Shown: positions 7,320-15,460, numbered from the stretch's first letter. The stretch is 27,625 bases of DNA from SIG672 sp045580325 (GCA_045580325.1 JAZNNR010000026.1:1-27625), one strand, 5' to 3'. Numbers and translations are program-made. The notes: generated from the sequence alone by a model not told the origin.

Positions 7320-8603
7320 TTAGTATACGCAGATAGCGCCCTTGTTTCTGATGCGGAGAATGTATGTAGCGCCTTCACCGAACACGCTGTCCATAAGCTT
7401 TGCGTAGTCTGCTGTAACGCTTTCGGGCATAAACGCCTGAATCGTTCCTGCAAATCCGCCGCCGTGTACTCTGCAAGCAGAGGGTGCGTCAAGCTTTGCA
7501 AGGAAATCTTCGGTTACTGCAAGCGCGAGAGAAAGTCCCTGCTCTTCTACGTTCTTGACTGTGTAAACGTTCTGAAGGAACTTGAATGAGGAGTTACCCG
7601 AAGCGCGAACACCGTCGAAGAATGCAGAAAGGTTACCGTCTGCAAGTGCCTTCGCCTGTGCTGTAACGCGCTCGTTTTCGTTCACGAAGTGGATAGCTCT
7701 CATAATAGCGCGGTCGCCTGTCTTTTCGCGAAGCGCGGGAATTGCCGAGATAATTTCGCCAAGAGTTATTCCTCTGAGAACCTCCTTGCCGAAGTGAGCA
7801 GCAACCTGCTTCATTTCTGCGGGAACAGAAGCGTAGTCAGCGTTGAGGTCAGCGTGGTTTCCGCCTGTATTTACGATACAGAGTGAATATCCGAGTGCCG
7901 AGAGGTCAAATGCGGGCTTGCCGACGATAGGGTTCTTGGGATTTTCGAAGTCGATCGAGATAAATCCGCCGACAGCGCAGGCAGTCTGGTCCATAAGTCC
8001 GCAGGGCTTGCCGAAATATTTATTTTCAGCGTACTGCGCAAGCTTTGCGATAGTAACGTCGTCAACGTCGCTCTCGTAAAGTGTACGCATAATGTTACCT
8101 ACCATTACCTCGAAAGCAGCAGAGGACGAAAGTCCCGAGCCCTTGAGAACGTCAGAGGTCGTATAAGCGTCAAATCCGCCTACGTTATAGCCCGACGAGG
8201 AAAGTCCCTCGCACATACCCTCGATAACTGCGAAGCTTGTGAAGAACTTTTCGGGATCGACCTTTATATCAGCGATCTTAACGCTGTCGGGATTAAATCC
8301 GCGGCTCTTGATATTGATAACACCCGTATCTGTCTTGCGTGCTACCGCAATAATATCGAGGTTGATAGATGCCGCGAGAACCTTACCGTGATTGTGGTCT
8401 GTATGGTTACCCGAGATTTCACTTCTTCCGGGAACAGAGAAAAGTCTGATGTCATCTCCGTCCGAATAATTTTCGAGGAAGCCGTCGATAGCTTCTATGT
8501 ATCTTTCACGCTGATAAGCGATCTTATCGCTTCCGTAAAGATCGGTAAAAATACCGTCAAGATTTCCCTGTGCAATATACTGTTTAAGCTGTGCTGAGTT
8601 CAT
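7320..8603 (-). CDS. galK: galactokinase (GHMP family)
   Basis: A 427-residue sugar kinase that should phosphorylate galactose at C1 with ATP, the first committed Leloir step. Visible motifs are the galactokinase signature GRSEISGNHTDHNHG (about 59-73), the GHMP ATP loop GSGLSSSAA (about 155-163), GLMDQT with the catalytic Asp (about 205), and the C-terminal RVHGGGFAGT motif. The GNHTDH form replaces the commoner GEHTDY, so substrate preference could differ. The ATG at 8603 is preceded by GGAGG at 8 nt; a longer in-frame TTG at 8627 lacks support. No galT or galE is adjacent. Confidence 0.92.
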   Translation of the reverse strand: MNSAQLKQYIAQGNLDGIFTDLYGSDKIAYQRERYIEAIDGFLENYSDGDDIRLFSVPGRSEISGNHTDHNHGKVLAASINLDIIAVARKTDTGVINIKSRGFNPDSVKIADIKVDPEKFFTSFAVIEGMCEGLSSSGYNVGGFDAYTTSDVLKGSGLSSSAAFEVMVGNIMRTLYESDVDDVTIAKLAQYAENKYFGKPCGLMDQTACAVGGFISIDFENPKNPIVGKPAFDLSALGYSLCIVNTGGNHADLNADYASVPAEMKQVAAHFGKEVLRGITLGEIISAIPALREKTGDRAIMRAIHFVNENERVTAQAKALADGNLSAFFDGVRASGNSSFKFLQNVYTVKNVEEQGLSLALAVTEDFLAKLDAPSACRVHGGGFAGTIQAFMPESVTADYAKLMDSVFGEGATYILRIRNKGAICVY

Positions 8604-8646
8604 AGAGATGTCCTCCGATAAATACAATTATAGTTATGGTGCTTAT

Positions 8647-8652
8647 ATTATA
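8647..8652 (-). promoter_or_regulatory. extended -10 promoter of galK
   Basis: Minus strand TGCTATAAT, an extended -10 element, lies about 45 nt before the galK start. The -35 region at the right spacing is poor. Confidence 0.5.
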
Positions 8653-8778
8653 GCACCAAGCGTCGCAAATGGCTATACCGAATAATTTAATTTATTGTAA
8701 ATTTTTACGAAAAGTTGGTGCTTTTCAAAAATCTTTTCTTTCAAAACTACGTTTTTACAAAATTTTTAAAATAATTCC

Positions 8779-8807
8779 TTGACTTATGCGGAAATATATT
8801 ATATACT
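8779..8807 (+). promoter_or_regulatory. promoter of the NifU-like/GGGtGRT operon
   Basis: TTGACT (8779-8784), 17-nt spacer, TATACT (8802-8807). The leader is about 80 nt and contains a small imperfect hairpin around 8817-8845. Confidence 0.88.
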
Positions 8808-8892
8808 GTATAGTAGTGAAGTAGGGACAAGCCCCTGCTTACTGACTGTTTGTTATTGCAACATTATATAAACTGCAAAGGAGAAAAGTAAA

Positions 8893-9609
8893 ATGAGCAA
8901 TGAATTCAGCTGCGAGTACGCAATGAGCCACGAAGTTCAGAATATGTGTACAGTCGCAAAAGGTCCTTTCCACGGACCCGCTCCCATTCCCGAAGAAGGC
9001 AAATGGGTACAGGCAACAGAAATCAAGGATATTTCCGGTTACACCCACGGTGTAGGCTGGTGTGCACCTCAGCAGGGCGCGTGCAAGCTTTCACTTAACG
9101 TTAAGAACGGTATCATCGAGGAAGCCCTCGTTGAAACCATCGGTTGCTCGGGTATGACTCACTCGGCTGCTATGGCTGCTGAGATCCTCCCCGGCAAGAC
9201 AATTCTCGAAGCTCTCAACACAGACCTCGTTTGTGATGCTATCAACACAGCAATGAGAGAGCTCTTCCTCCAGATCGTTTACGGTCGTACACAGTCTGCT
9301 TTCTCTGAAGGCGGTCTTGTTATCGGTGCAGGTATGGAAGACCTCGGTAAAGGCGCACGCTCGATGGTTGGTACAATGTACGGAACAAAGGCTAAGGGCG
9401 TTCGTTACCTCGAAATGACCGAAGGCTACTGCACAAGAATGGCTCTTGACAGCGATGATCAGGTTATCGGATACGAATTCGTATCTCTCGGAAAGATGAC
9501 AGACTTCATCAAGAACGGTATGGAGCCCAACGAAGCATATGAAAAGTCCAAGGGAACATATGGCAGATTTGCTGATGCAGCTCGCTATATCGACCCCAGA
9601 AAGCAGTAA
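8893..9609 (+). CDS. NifU-like iron-sulfur scaffold family protein
   Basis: A 238-residue cytoplasmic protein with a NifU/IscU-like N-terminal core. It has Cys57 in GVGWCAPQQGACK, Cys64 in the same segment, and Cys85 in ETIGCSGMTHSAAM, followed by the LPGKTILEAL segment. Such cysteines typically hold a nascent iron-sulfur cluster. It is the standard upstream partner of GGGtGRT-family proteins and is annotated in that context as an iron-sulfur scaffold, but the biochemical role of this pair is not established to my knowledge. AAAGGAG precedes the ATG, and the next gene begins 14 nt after the stop. Codon choice in both genes suggests high expression. Confidence 0.85.
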   Translation: MSNEFSCEYAMSHEVQNMCTVAKGPFHGPAPIPEEGKWVQATEIKDISGYTHGVGWCAPQQGACKLSLNVKNGIIEEALVETIGCSGMTHSAAMAAEILPGKTILEALNTDLVCDAINTAMRELFLQIVYGRTQSAFSEGGLVIGAGMEDLGKGARSMVGTMYGTKAKGVRYLEMTEGYCTRMALDSDDQVIGYEFVSLGKMTDFIKNGMEPNEAYEKSKGTYGRFADAARYIDPRKQ

Positions 9610-9623
9610 GGAGGCAGTGAACA

Positions 9624-10622
9624 ATGGCATTATTTGAAGGTTACGAGAGAAGAGTTGAGAAAATCAACGCTGTTCTCGCTGAATATGGAATTAACTCTAT
9701 TGAAGAGTGCAAGGAAATCACACTTGCAAAGGGTATCGACTGCGACAAGATCGTAAGAGAGACCCAGCCTATCTGCTTTGAAAACGCTATCTGGGCTTAC
9801 ACAGTAGGCGCAGCTATCGCTATCAAGAAGGGCTGCACAAAGGCTGCTGACGCTGCTGCCGCTATCGGTATCGGTCTTCAGTCCTTCTGTATCAACGGCT
9901 CTGTTGCAGAAAACCGTAAGGTTGGTCTTGGTCACGGTAACCTCGGAAAGATGCTTCTCTCCGAAGAGACCGAATGCTTCTGCTTCCTCGCTGGACACGA
10001 GTCCTTCGCAGCTGCAGAAGGTGCTATCAAGATCGCGCTCAACGCAAACAAGGTTCGTGTAAAGCCTCTGCGCGTTATTCTTAACGGTCTTGGCAAGGAC
10101 GCCGCTATGATCATCTCGAGAATCAACGGCTTCACATACGTTCAGACACAGTTTGACCCCTTCACCGAAGAGGTTAAGGTAGTTAAGGAGATCGCTTACT
10201 CCGACGGTCCTCGCGCTAACGTTAAGTGCTACGGCTCTGACAGCGTTCCCGAAGGCGTTGCTATCATGCGTCTTGAAAACGTAGGCGTTTCTATTACAGG
10301 TAACTCCACTAACCCCACAAGATTCCAGCACCCCGTTGCAGGAACCTACAAGAAGTGGTGTAACGAAAACGGCAAGCAGTACTTCTCTGTTGCATCGGGC
10401 GGCGGTACAGGACGTACACTCCACCCCGACAACATGGCAGCAGGCCCCGCTTCCTACGGTCTTACCGATACAATGGGTAGAATGCACGGCGACGCTCAGT
10501 TCGCAGGCTCTTCCTCGGTTCCCGCTCACGTTGAGATGATGGGACTTATCGGTATGGGTAACAACCCCATGGTTGGTGCTACCGTTGCAGTTGCTGTTGC
10601 TGTTGAAGTGGCTAGCAAGTAA
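9624..10622 (+). CDS. GGGtGRT family protein
   Basis: A 332-residue protein bearing the name-giving motif GGGTGRT at about residues 259-265. It also has Cys-containing segments in QSFCING and ECFCFLAGHE, and a hydrophobic, Ala/Val-rich C-terminus ending AVAVAVEVASK. The family (Pfam GGGtGRT) occurs in anaerobic bacteria and archaea next to a NifU-like protein; its function is unknown. GGAGG lies 9 nt before the ATG, and the gene is cotranscribed with the upstream scaffold. The last 54 nt of this gene, plus the start of its terminator, are duplicated 1.86 kb downstream at 12429. Confidence 0.93.
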   Translation: MALFEGYERRVEKINAVLAEYGINSIEECKEITLAKGIDCDKIVRETQPICFENAIWAYTVGAAIAIKKGCTKAADAAAAIGIGLQSFCINGSVAENRKVGLGHGNLGKMLLSEETECFCFLAGHESFAAAEGAIKIALNANKVRVKPLRVILNGLGKDAAMIISRINGFTYVQTQFDPFTEEVKVVKEIAYSDGPRANVKCYGSDSVPEGVAIMRLENVGVSITGNSTNPTRFQHPVAGTYKKWCNENGKQYFSVASGGGTGRTLHPDNMAAGPASYGLTDTMGRMHGDAQFAGSSSVPAHVEMMGLIGMGNNPMVGATVAVAVAVEVASK

Positions 10623-10647
10623 TCAAATAAAACAAAAAATTGGACAC
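10569..10647 (+). repeat. 79-bp direct repeat, copy A
   Basis: This segment covers the last 18 codons of the GGGtGRT gene (including the stop), the AT-rich spacer and the first arm of the terminator. It matches 12429-12508 at every base except one extra A in the downstream copy. The two copies bracket the lipoprotein gene 11012-12403. Confidence 0.95.
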
Positions 10648-10690
10648 TTCGTTATAGGGTTTACCTATGTGATGTGTCCAATATTTTTTA
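10642..10690 (+). terminator. terminator after the GGGtGRT gene (palindrome copy 1)
   Basis: A stem from GGACAC...ATAGG to CCTAT...GTGTCC with small internal mismatches, followed by a T-run. It is a diverged member of the roughly 40-nt palindrome family also found at 12505, 20694, 23215 and 24617. Confidence 0.85.
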
Positions 10691-11011
10691 CTTTGCGATA
10701 AATTTTCTCACAACACGAAAATGAACACGCTTCGCACCGGAAATTGACAAAAGCAGTCAGTATAGTCTTTAGCGACAATATAGATACTAAAATCCGTCTT
10801 TATTAAAATGGTTTGGGGTTGACAAAACGAGAATTAAGTTATATAATAAAATGGTACACGAGTACGATATTTTCACAGGAACTTTTTCAATCAAGGAAAC
10901 ATGCATCCCCCTGTGAAGTTTGTACAGTTACATTTTAGATTGGCGTCTTAAATACGCTATCTTTACTTGGTAAATTTTTACCAAAATAATTTGTTTTAAG
11001 GAGAATTTTTT
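10691..11011 (+). other. long intergenic and 5' leader of the lipoprotein gene
   Basis: No gene is seen here. The promoter at 10819-10847 implies a leader of about 150 nt. The leader holds an inverted repeat TTCACAGG (10872-10879)/CCTGTGAA (10910-10917), a small GCGT/ACGC hairpin, and a perfect palindrome TTGGTAAA-tt-TTTACCAA (10967-10984) just before the ribosome site. I recognise no known riboswitch. Confidence 0.6.
10819..10847 (+). promoter_or_regulatory. consensus promoter of the lipoprotein gene
   Basis: TTGACA (10819-10824), 17-nt spacer, TATAAT (10842-10847): a perfect sigma-A promoter. Confidence 0.9.
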
Positions 11012-12403
11012 ATGAAATCTTTTGACAAAACTAAACTGCTTGCCATTCTTCTTCTGTTATCTTTAACGTTTACTTTTGTAGCGTGTAACGGAGGCGAGAT
11101 TGACTCTTCAAATCCCCCGGCACAGGATAACTCACCCAACAACGACGACAACAAAAATGACGATGATACCACAAATGACACCGAAAACGAAAACGAAGAC
11201 AACACTACAGCTGTCAAGATAATCTTAAAAGCTCTCTCCAACACAAGCAGCTTCTCGTCCGGTGTAGCCAACATTTCAGTAAGCGCAGAGGTTTCCTTGC
11301 CCGACGGACAAGGCGGTTATAAGAATCCCGACAGCAAGGTGTATAACCTTGTCATAGACACCAAAGGAACGGTTTTGTATTTTGAACACAAAGGAATATA
11401 TAGCAATGACGTTTGCATTGACGGAAGCATTGTTTACGACAAATCCGGTAGCGCGATCATTGCTCCTGAACTTCAGGGATTTGACTTAATAATAAACAAC
11501 GTAGACACAAAGCCTACCGATGTTGGTCTTTTCCTTGTGAAAAAGGTCGAACATAGTCTTTCTGGAAACAAGACATTCTACGGTATCTTGAATGCAGAAG
11601 GCAATTGGAATGTAGCCTTGAGTGATACTCATCCGTTGTTAAATATCGAAAATCTCGACGATGAAAGAATCAAATACATGGGTAACGGAATATACGAAGT
11701 AGAAACGGTCGACGGCTTTTATATAAACACCGTATATTATAACGCGGTAACAAACCAGATCACTCAGGGATACGACCATTTCGCGTTTGAATACTACGAT
11801 AACGGCACGGATTTCTGTGAGAGCTTGCTCAAATATTCTGCCGACGGAAGCGTTGAGTGCCTCATCTTTGATTGCCACGGCAACGTAGGTGAAGAATACA
11901 TTCTCGTCAAGAAAAACGACGGTTCAAAGACCTCGCTTATTGATATGAACGGTACCGAAATCATCGACCTCAGCGAATACAATATAACTACATACAGAAA
12001 TTATGAATATAAGAACGGATATTTCCTTTGCACTGCTACCAATCCTGATTCTGATATGTATTGGTGCTTGTTTGATTCAAACGGAAATCTCGCGTTTGAT
12101 CCCTCAAGAATAGAAAATGAATATGACGAAAAGTACTGCTTGAGCGACAAGGGTGTCATATACCAAAAAGGTCGTAATGAAGTTTATTTTTACGATTACG
12201 AGGGCAATAGCACGAAGCTCGAGGGAATTTACGAAATAGAAGGAACAAGCTTTGCAGACGGACTTCTTTCTGTATATACGGTGTCTGACGAGGGTTATAG
12301 CAGTTGCTATCTTGGCGTAAACGGCGAAATTGCTTTGGATCTTAAAAGCATAGAAAGCGCTGTAATCAACGCAATTAGAGATCAGTTTTTTAACGAACAA
12401 TAA
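11012..12403 (+). CDS. lipoprotein with WG-like repeats
   Basis: A 463-residue exported protein. It has a lipoprotein signal peptide with lipobox TFVAC (Cys25), then an Asp/Asn/Glu-rich linker (about 30-65), then an extracytoplasmic domain of about 390 residues. The second half has weak repeats of the NxxGN type (LFDSNGNLAFD, FDCHGNVGEEY, DYEGNSTKL) like those of WG-repeat proteins. AAGGAG lies 9 nt before the ATG. The unit has its own consensus promoter and is bracketed by the 79-bp direct repeat and palindromic terminators, so it looks like a separately acquired or relocated unit. Its ligand or role is unknown; calling it a WG-type propeller is inference from repeat appearance. Confidence 0.8.
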   Translation: MKSFDKTKLLAILLLLSLTFTFVACNGGEIDSSNPPAQDNSPNNDDNKNDDDTTNDTENENEDNTTAVKIILKALSNTSSFSSGVANISVSAEVSLPDGQGGYKNPDSKVYNLVIDTKGTVLYFEHKGIYSNDVCIDGSIVYDKSGSAIIAPELQGFDLIINNVDTKPTDVGLFLVKKVEHSLSGNKTFYGILNAEGNWNVALSDTHPLLNIENLDDERIKYMGNGIYEVETVDGFYINTVYYNAVTNQITQGYDHFAFEYYDNGTDFCESLLKYSADGSVECLIFDCHGNVGEEYILVKKNDGSKTSLIDMNGTEIIDLSEYNITTYRNYEYKNGYFLCTATNPDSDMYWCLFDSNGNLAFDPSRIENEYDEKYCLSDKGVIYQKGRNEVYFYDYEGNSTKLEGIYEIEGTSFADGLLSVYTVSDEGYSSCYLGVNGEIALDLKSIESAVINAIRDQFFNEQ

Positions 12404-12428
12404 TAATCGAGTAGAAAGCTAACAATCT

Positions 12429-12482
12429 ATGGTTGGTGCTACCGTTGCAGTTGCTGTTGCTGTTGAAGTGGCTAGCAAGTAA
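12429..12482 (+). pseudogene. duplicated 3' fragment of the GGGtGRT gene (direct repeat copy B begins here)
   Basis: Encodes MVGATVAVAVAVEVASK and a stop, identical base for base to the last 18 codons of the GGGtGRT gene. The identity continues past the stop to 12508, into the next terminator. It has no ribosome site of its own and is best read as a recombination scar. Confidence 0.9.
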
Positions 12483-12504
12483 TCAAATAAAACAAAAAAA
12501 TTGG

Positions 12505-12545
12505 ACACATCACCTTGGCAAAACCCGAAGTGATGTGTTTTTTTA
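12505..12545 (+). terminator. terminator before the SipW locus (palindrome copy 2)
   Basis: The stem pairs ACACATCAC with GTGATGTGT, and a long T-run follows. The second arm and T-run (AAAACCCGAAGTGATGTG plus T's) are the same as in copy 3 at 20694, which closes the SipW locus. Confidence 0.9.
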
Positions 12546-12626
12546 CAAAACCAAGCCTTACAAATGCGGTGTATTACGAGAAAACCTGTATAATATTAAT
12601 TATATGTGCATAATTATTAAAATGTA

Positions 12627-12654
12627 TTGACAACTACGAAAAAAGGAGTATAAT
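12627..12654 (+). promoter_or_regulatory. promoter of the SipW/TasA-like locus
   Basis: TTGACA (12627-12632), 16-nt spacer, TATAAT (12649-12654). A second TATAAT at 12589-12594 lacks a matching -35. No other convincing promoter was seen between here and 20684, so the six genes may form one operon. Confidence 0.85.
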
Positions 12655-12681
12655 TTTTGTTAGAAGGAGCTGATTTGTCGA

Positions 12682-13236
12682 GTGAAATTTTTTAAAAAAA
12701 TATATGGCACGATAACCACCGTGTCTCTCATACTCGCGCTTTTGCTCGCGTTTCTTGTGGTCGGGATCCGTATATTCGGACTTACACCGTACACGGTCCT
12801 TTCAGGCTCGATGGAGCCCACCTATCACGTAGGATCTGTGATCTACGTAAAGGATATTGATCCGAGCGATCTAAAAGAAAAAGATCCCGTAACCTTTAAA
12901 GCGGACGGCGGGCAGATCGTTACTCACAGAATCATTGAGGTGCTTCCAAAGGATGGCGACGAATACCTCTTCCGCACTCAAGGAGATGCAAACAACGTTG
13001 CAGACGGAGTGCTGGAAGGCAGCCGTGTCATCGGAAAGCCGATATTCACAATACCCTACCTCGGTTACGTTACGAGCTACGTGCAGAGTAAGTCGGGAAT
13101 ACTTCTCATAATATCGCTTGTATCGCTTCTGATGCTCGGTAACCTTATACCGCAGATAATATCTCTTTGGAATAGTTCCGATGAGGAGTCGGGCGAAACA
13201 AAAGAAAACGGGGACAAGCCTCAAGATCAAGTATAA
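12682..13236 (+). CDS. SipW-type signal peptidase I
   Basis: A 184-residue membrane peptidase: an N-terminal membrane segment (about 10-32), the catalytic serine motif VLSGSMEPTY (Ser43), the second catalytic motif VTHRII with His82 where ordinary bacterial enzymes have lysine, GDANN (Asp102), and a C-terminal membrane segment (about 138-162). The Ser/His pair marks the ER-like SipW subclass, which in Bacillus matures the matrix proteins TasA and TapA. The neighbours here carry matching signal peptides, so those are the likely substrates. The start is GTG at 12682 with AAGGAG 12 nt upstream, a wide gap; no better in-frame start exists. Confidence 0.93.
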   Translation: MKFFKKIYGTITTVSLILALLLAFLVVGIRIFGLTPYTVLSGSMEPTYHVGSVIYVKDIDPSDLKEKDPVTFKADGGQIVTHRIIEVLPKDGDEYLFRTQGDANNVADGVLEGSRVIGKPIFTIPYLGYVTSYVQSKSGILLIISLVSLLMLGNLIPQIISLWNSSDEESGETKENGDKPQDQV

Positions 13237-13295
13237 AATGCTGAAAAGCATAATATAAACACAAAAATATTTTATTTTCATAAAGGAGAAACATC

Positions 13296-14048
13296 ATGAA
13301 AAAGAAACTTTTAAAAGGCGCGATCTTAGTATCCGCAGCAATCCTTCTCGTTGTTGCTTCCGTACTCGGAACTCTCGCTTACCTGACATCTTCGTCCGCA
13401 GTATCCAACACCTTTACCGTTGGTAACGTTGGTATTAAGATGTACGAAACCCCTGTCGATTCGAACGGTAAAAAGGTTGTCGGTGCAGGTCTTACCTCCG
13501 ACGGTAACAGCTACCACCTTCAGCCCGGCGGAAGATACGATAAGGACCCTACCGTTATCATCGACGCTTCCAGTGACCAGTCCTATCTCTTTGTAAAAGT
13601 AAGAAACGACCTTCGCAAGGTTGAGGCATCTGCAGGAGAGGACGGCCCTAACGGCAACGACGGTACGTACAAGACTATGTTCCAGCAGGTAACCGAAAAC
13701 GGCTGGATATTCATCGGCAGAACCACCAACGCAAACGTTTACGTTTACAAGAACTTTATCGGTAAAGACGGCGTAACCGAAAACGTTGAGATCTTCAGTG
13801 AGTTCATGATCGGAAAAGACGCAGACATTTCTCACTCGGGCGCTGCAAAGGTTACCCTTTCCGGCTTTGCAATTCAGACCACCGGCTTCAAGCCCGATAG
13901 TGAAACTACAACAGTTATCGATCTTGATGCAGCTCGCGCAGCATGGGCCGCTATCGGCGCAGAATATGACTACGAGGATACAACCATCGTAGGCGACACT
14001 CCTCTCGGAAAGAACGACGACGTAACCCCTGATCCTTCCGGCAACTGA
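13296..14048 (+). CDS. TasA/camelysin-like secreted protein 1 (SipW-type signal)
   Basis: A 250-residue secreted protein. Its signal peptide (residues 1 to about 29) ends in GTLAYLTSSS, followed by the mature start SNTFTVGNVGIKMYET, the layout of SipW-dependent signals. The mature part is predicted mostly beta, includes a KDPTVII segment, and has the conserved AIQTTGFKP...AWAAIG block near the C-terminus, then a Pro/Asp tail. AAAGGAG precedes the ATG. By family analogy it is a fibre or matrix subunit cut by the adjacent peptidase and assembled outside the cell. Protease activity (camelysin) is less likely because no HExxH-type metal motif is visible. Confidence 0.85.
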   Translation: MKKKLLKGAILVSAAILLVVASVLGTLAYLTSSSAVSNTFTVGNVGIKMYETPVDSNGKKVVGAGLTSDGNSYHLQPGGRYDKDPTVIIDASSDQSYLFVKVRNDLRKVEASAGEDGPNGNDGTYKTMFQQVTENGWIFIGRTTNANVYVYKNFIGKDGVTENVEIFSEFMIGKDADISHSGAAKVTLSGFAIQTTGFKPDSETTTVIDLDAARAAWAAIGAEYDYEDTTIVGDTPLGKNDDVTPDPSGN

Positions 14049-14077
14049 TATACATAATCTGAAGGACGGAATATAAT

Positions 14078-14617
14078 ATGACAAAGAAGAATAGGCTTAT
14101 TCTCCTGATCGTCGCCGTCGGAATAGTTTTTACTACCGTTATAAGCGGTACGATAGCATGGATAATCACCGCTACAAACGAGGTTGAAAACACCTTCACA
14201 ATCGGTAATGTAGATATTACTTTAACCGAAACCACGGGAAAACTCTACAATCTCACACCGGGCGTAACGCTCAGCAAGGATCCTACCGTTACCGTCAAAG
14301 CGGGAAGCGATGACTGTTGGCTCTTTGTAAAAGCCGAAGAAAGTGCAGAGCTTGAAAGCTACGCTTCTTATCACACAGAGGACGGTTGGACAAGGCTTGA
14401 AGGCGAAGAGAACGTTTACTACCGAAAGGTTGCAAAATCGGATCTTGATCAGTCCTTTAATATCCTTCGCTACAATCACGTAAAGGTAAAAGACGAGGTA
14501 ACCGAAGAACAGCTTGCCGCACTTATGGCAAATCTCAAGCTTTCCTTTACTGCGTACGCCATTCAACAGACCGGATTCGACACGGCAGAGCTTGCCTGGG
14601 CGGCGTTCGGTGAATAA
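14078..14617 (+). CDS. TasA/camelysin-like secreted protein 2 (SipW-type signal)
   Basis: A 179-residue paralogue of the upstream protein, only 29 nt after it. The signal peptide ends in GTIAWIITATNE and the mature start is VENTFTIGNVDITLTET. The SKDPTVTVKAGSDDCWLFVK segment matches KDPTVIIDASSDQSYLFVK of protein 1, and the C-terminus ends in AYAIQQTGFDTAELAWAAFG. It is a minimal version of the fold without the C-terminal tail. Likely a second fibre subunit. The ribosome site is AAGGA about 10 nt before the ATG. Confidence 0.85.
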   Translation: MTKKNRLILLIVAVGIVFTTVISGTIAWIITATNEVENTFTIGNVDITLTETTGKLYNLTPGVTLSKDPTVTVKAGSDDCWLFVKAEESAELESYASYHTEDGWTRLEGEENVYYRKVAKSDLDQSFNILRYNHVKVKDEVTEEQLAALMANLKLSFTAYAIQQTGFDTAELAWAAFGE

Positions 14618-14634
14618 AACACAGGGAGAACGAA

Positions 14635-15378
14635 ATGAAAAAGGGTATGCTTTTTTCGCTTTTGCTATTGGTATTTGCAATCATAGCATTTGCAGCTTCT
14701 ACAATTGCATATTTTTCGGACGTAAAGCAGACCGCAAGTGTCTTCACTTCGGGTAACGTATCTATCGTTCTCTCGGAGTCAGCCATCACCCGTGACGAAG
14801 CAGGTAACGTTATCGCCGATACCACGCGTCCACGCATACTTGGCACCAGTGACGGTACTCTTCACAACTACGGTACTGTTTATCCCGGACAAACCATCTT
14901 AAAGGATCCGATCGTCACAAACAGCGGACTCGGTTCTGCTTGGGTGGCTGTTAAGGTAACTATCACCGATGGCGCTGGGGATATATGTCGAATTATGGGT
15001 TATAACCCCGACGAAACCGATATGATCGATATTGAAACTATGCTCAGCGGCGGTCTTTTGGACGAAAAAGTGCATGTAGGTGTATGGAACGGTATTGAAG
15101 ACGTTTGTTATAATGACAGATATGCAATGGTACAACTTGCGTCACGTGCACAGGACAGGTACGATTTCTACTTTTTTATGCTGGATCCTCTTGCAAAGGA
15201 CGAGTCGTTCACTGTTTTCGACACTATGTTCATAGACAACACGTGGGATAACGATGCAATGAAAGAGCTTTCCGATTTCAAGATAAACGTCTGCGCGTAT
15301 GCTGTGCAGCTATACGGCTTCAATTCTTGCTTTGACGCAATGACCGCAGCGTTTAGCTCTGAATTTAATTTCAACTGA
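14635..15378 (+). CDS. TasA/camelysin-like secreted protein 3 (SipW-type signal)
   Basis: A 247-residue secreted protein starting 17 nt after the previous stop, preceded by GGGAG. The signal peptide ends in STIAYFSDVKQ and the mature start is ASVFTSGNVSIVLSES. It keeps the ILKDPIVTNSGLGSAWVAVK segment and a diverged C-terminal block, CAYAVQLYGFNSC...AAF. Two cysteines flank that block and could form a disulfide. It is the most divergent of the first three and has an insert in the middle; it may be a minor or capping subunit, as TapA is for TasA, but that is inference. Confidence 0.82.
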   Translation: MKKGMLFSLLLLVFAIIAFAASTIAYFSDVKQTASVFTSGNVSIVLSESAITRDEAGNVIADTTRPRILGTSDGTLHNYGTVYPGQTILKDPIVTNSGLGSAWVAVKVTITDGAGDICRIMGYNPDETDMIDIETMLSGGLLDEKVHVGVWNGIEDVCYNDRYAMVQLASRAQDRYDFYFFMLDPLAKDESFTVFDTMFIDNTWDNDAMKELSDFKINVCAYAVQLYGFNSCFDAMTAAFSSEFNFN

Positions 15379-15382
15379 TCAG

Positions 15383-15460
15383 AACTCTGTCCTGCTCCCA
15401 GAGTTAAGGAGCAGGGCGCAGAAAGGCAGACTAAAAATTTTTAGTCTGTCTCTCTGTGCC
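15383..15460 (+). promoter_or_regulatory. intercistronic hairpin cluster before the giant gene
   Basis: Three structures sit in the 107-nt gap. AACTCTG/CAGAGTT (15383-15405) and CCTGCTCC/GGAGCAGG (15391-15415) overlap and exclude each other. A large third hairpin (15415-15460) has an outer stem GGCGCAGA/TCTGTGCC and a perfect 11-bp inner stem CAGACTAAAAA/TTTTTAGTCTG. No T-run follows, so it is not a plain terminator; RNA processing, mRNA stabilisation or attenuation are possible. Confidence 0.6.

Noticed and set aside
9630..10529. 299-codon open frame antisense to the GGGtGRT gene
   Set aside because: It mirrors the strong codon bias of the highly expressed sense gene and has no start signals.
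12433..12630. 65-codon open frame after the lipoprotein gene
   Set aside because: It runs out of frame through the duplicated GGGtGRT fragment, a terminator and the SipW promoter, with no ribosome site.
15415..15460. Rho-independent terminator ending the SipW operon before the giant gene
   Set aside because: The hairpin is long, but no T-run follows it and no new promoter is seen before the giant gene, so a full stop is unlikely.
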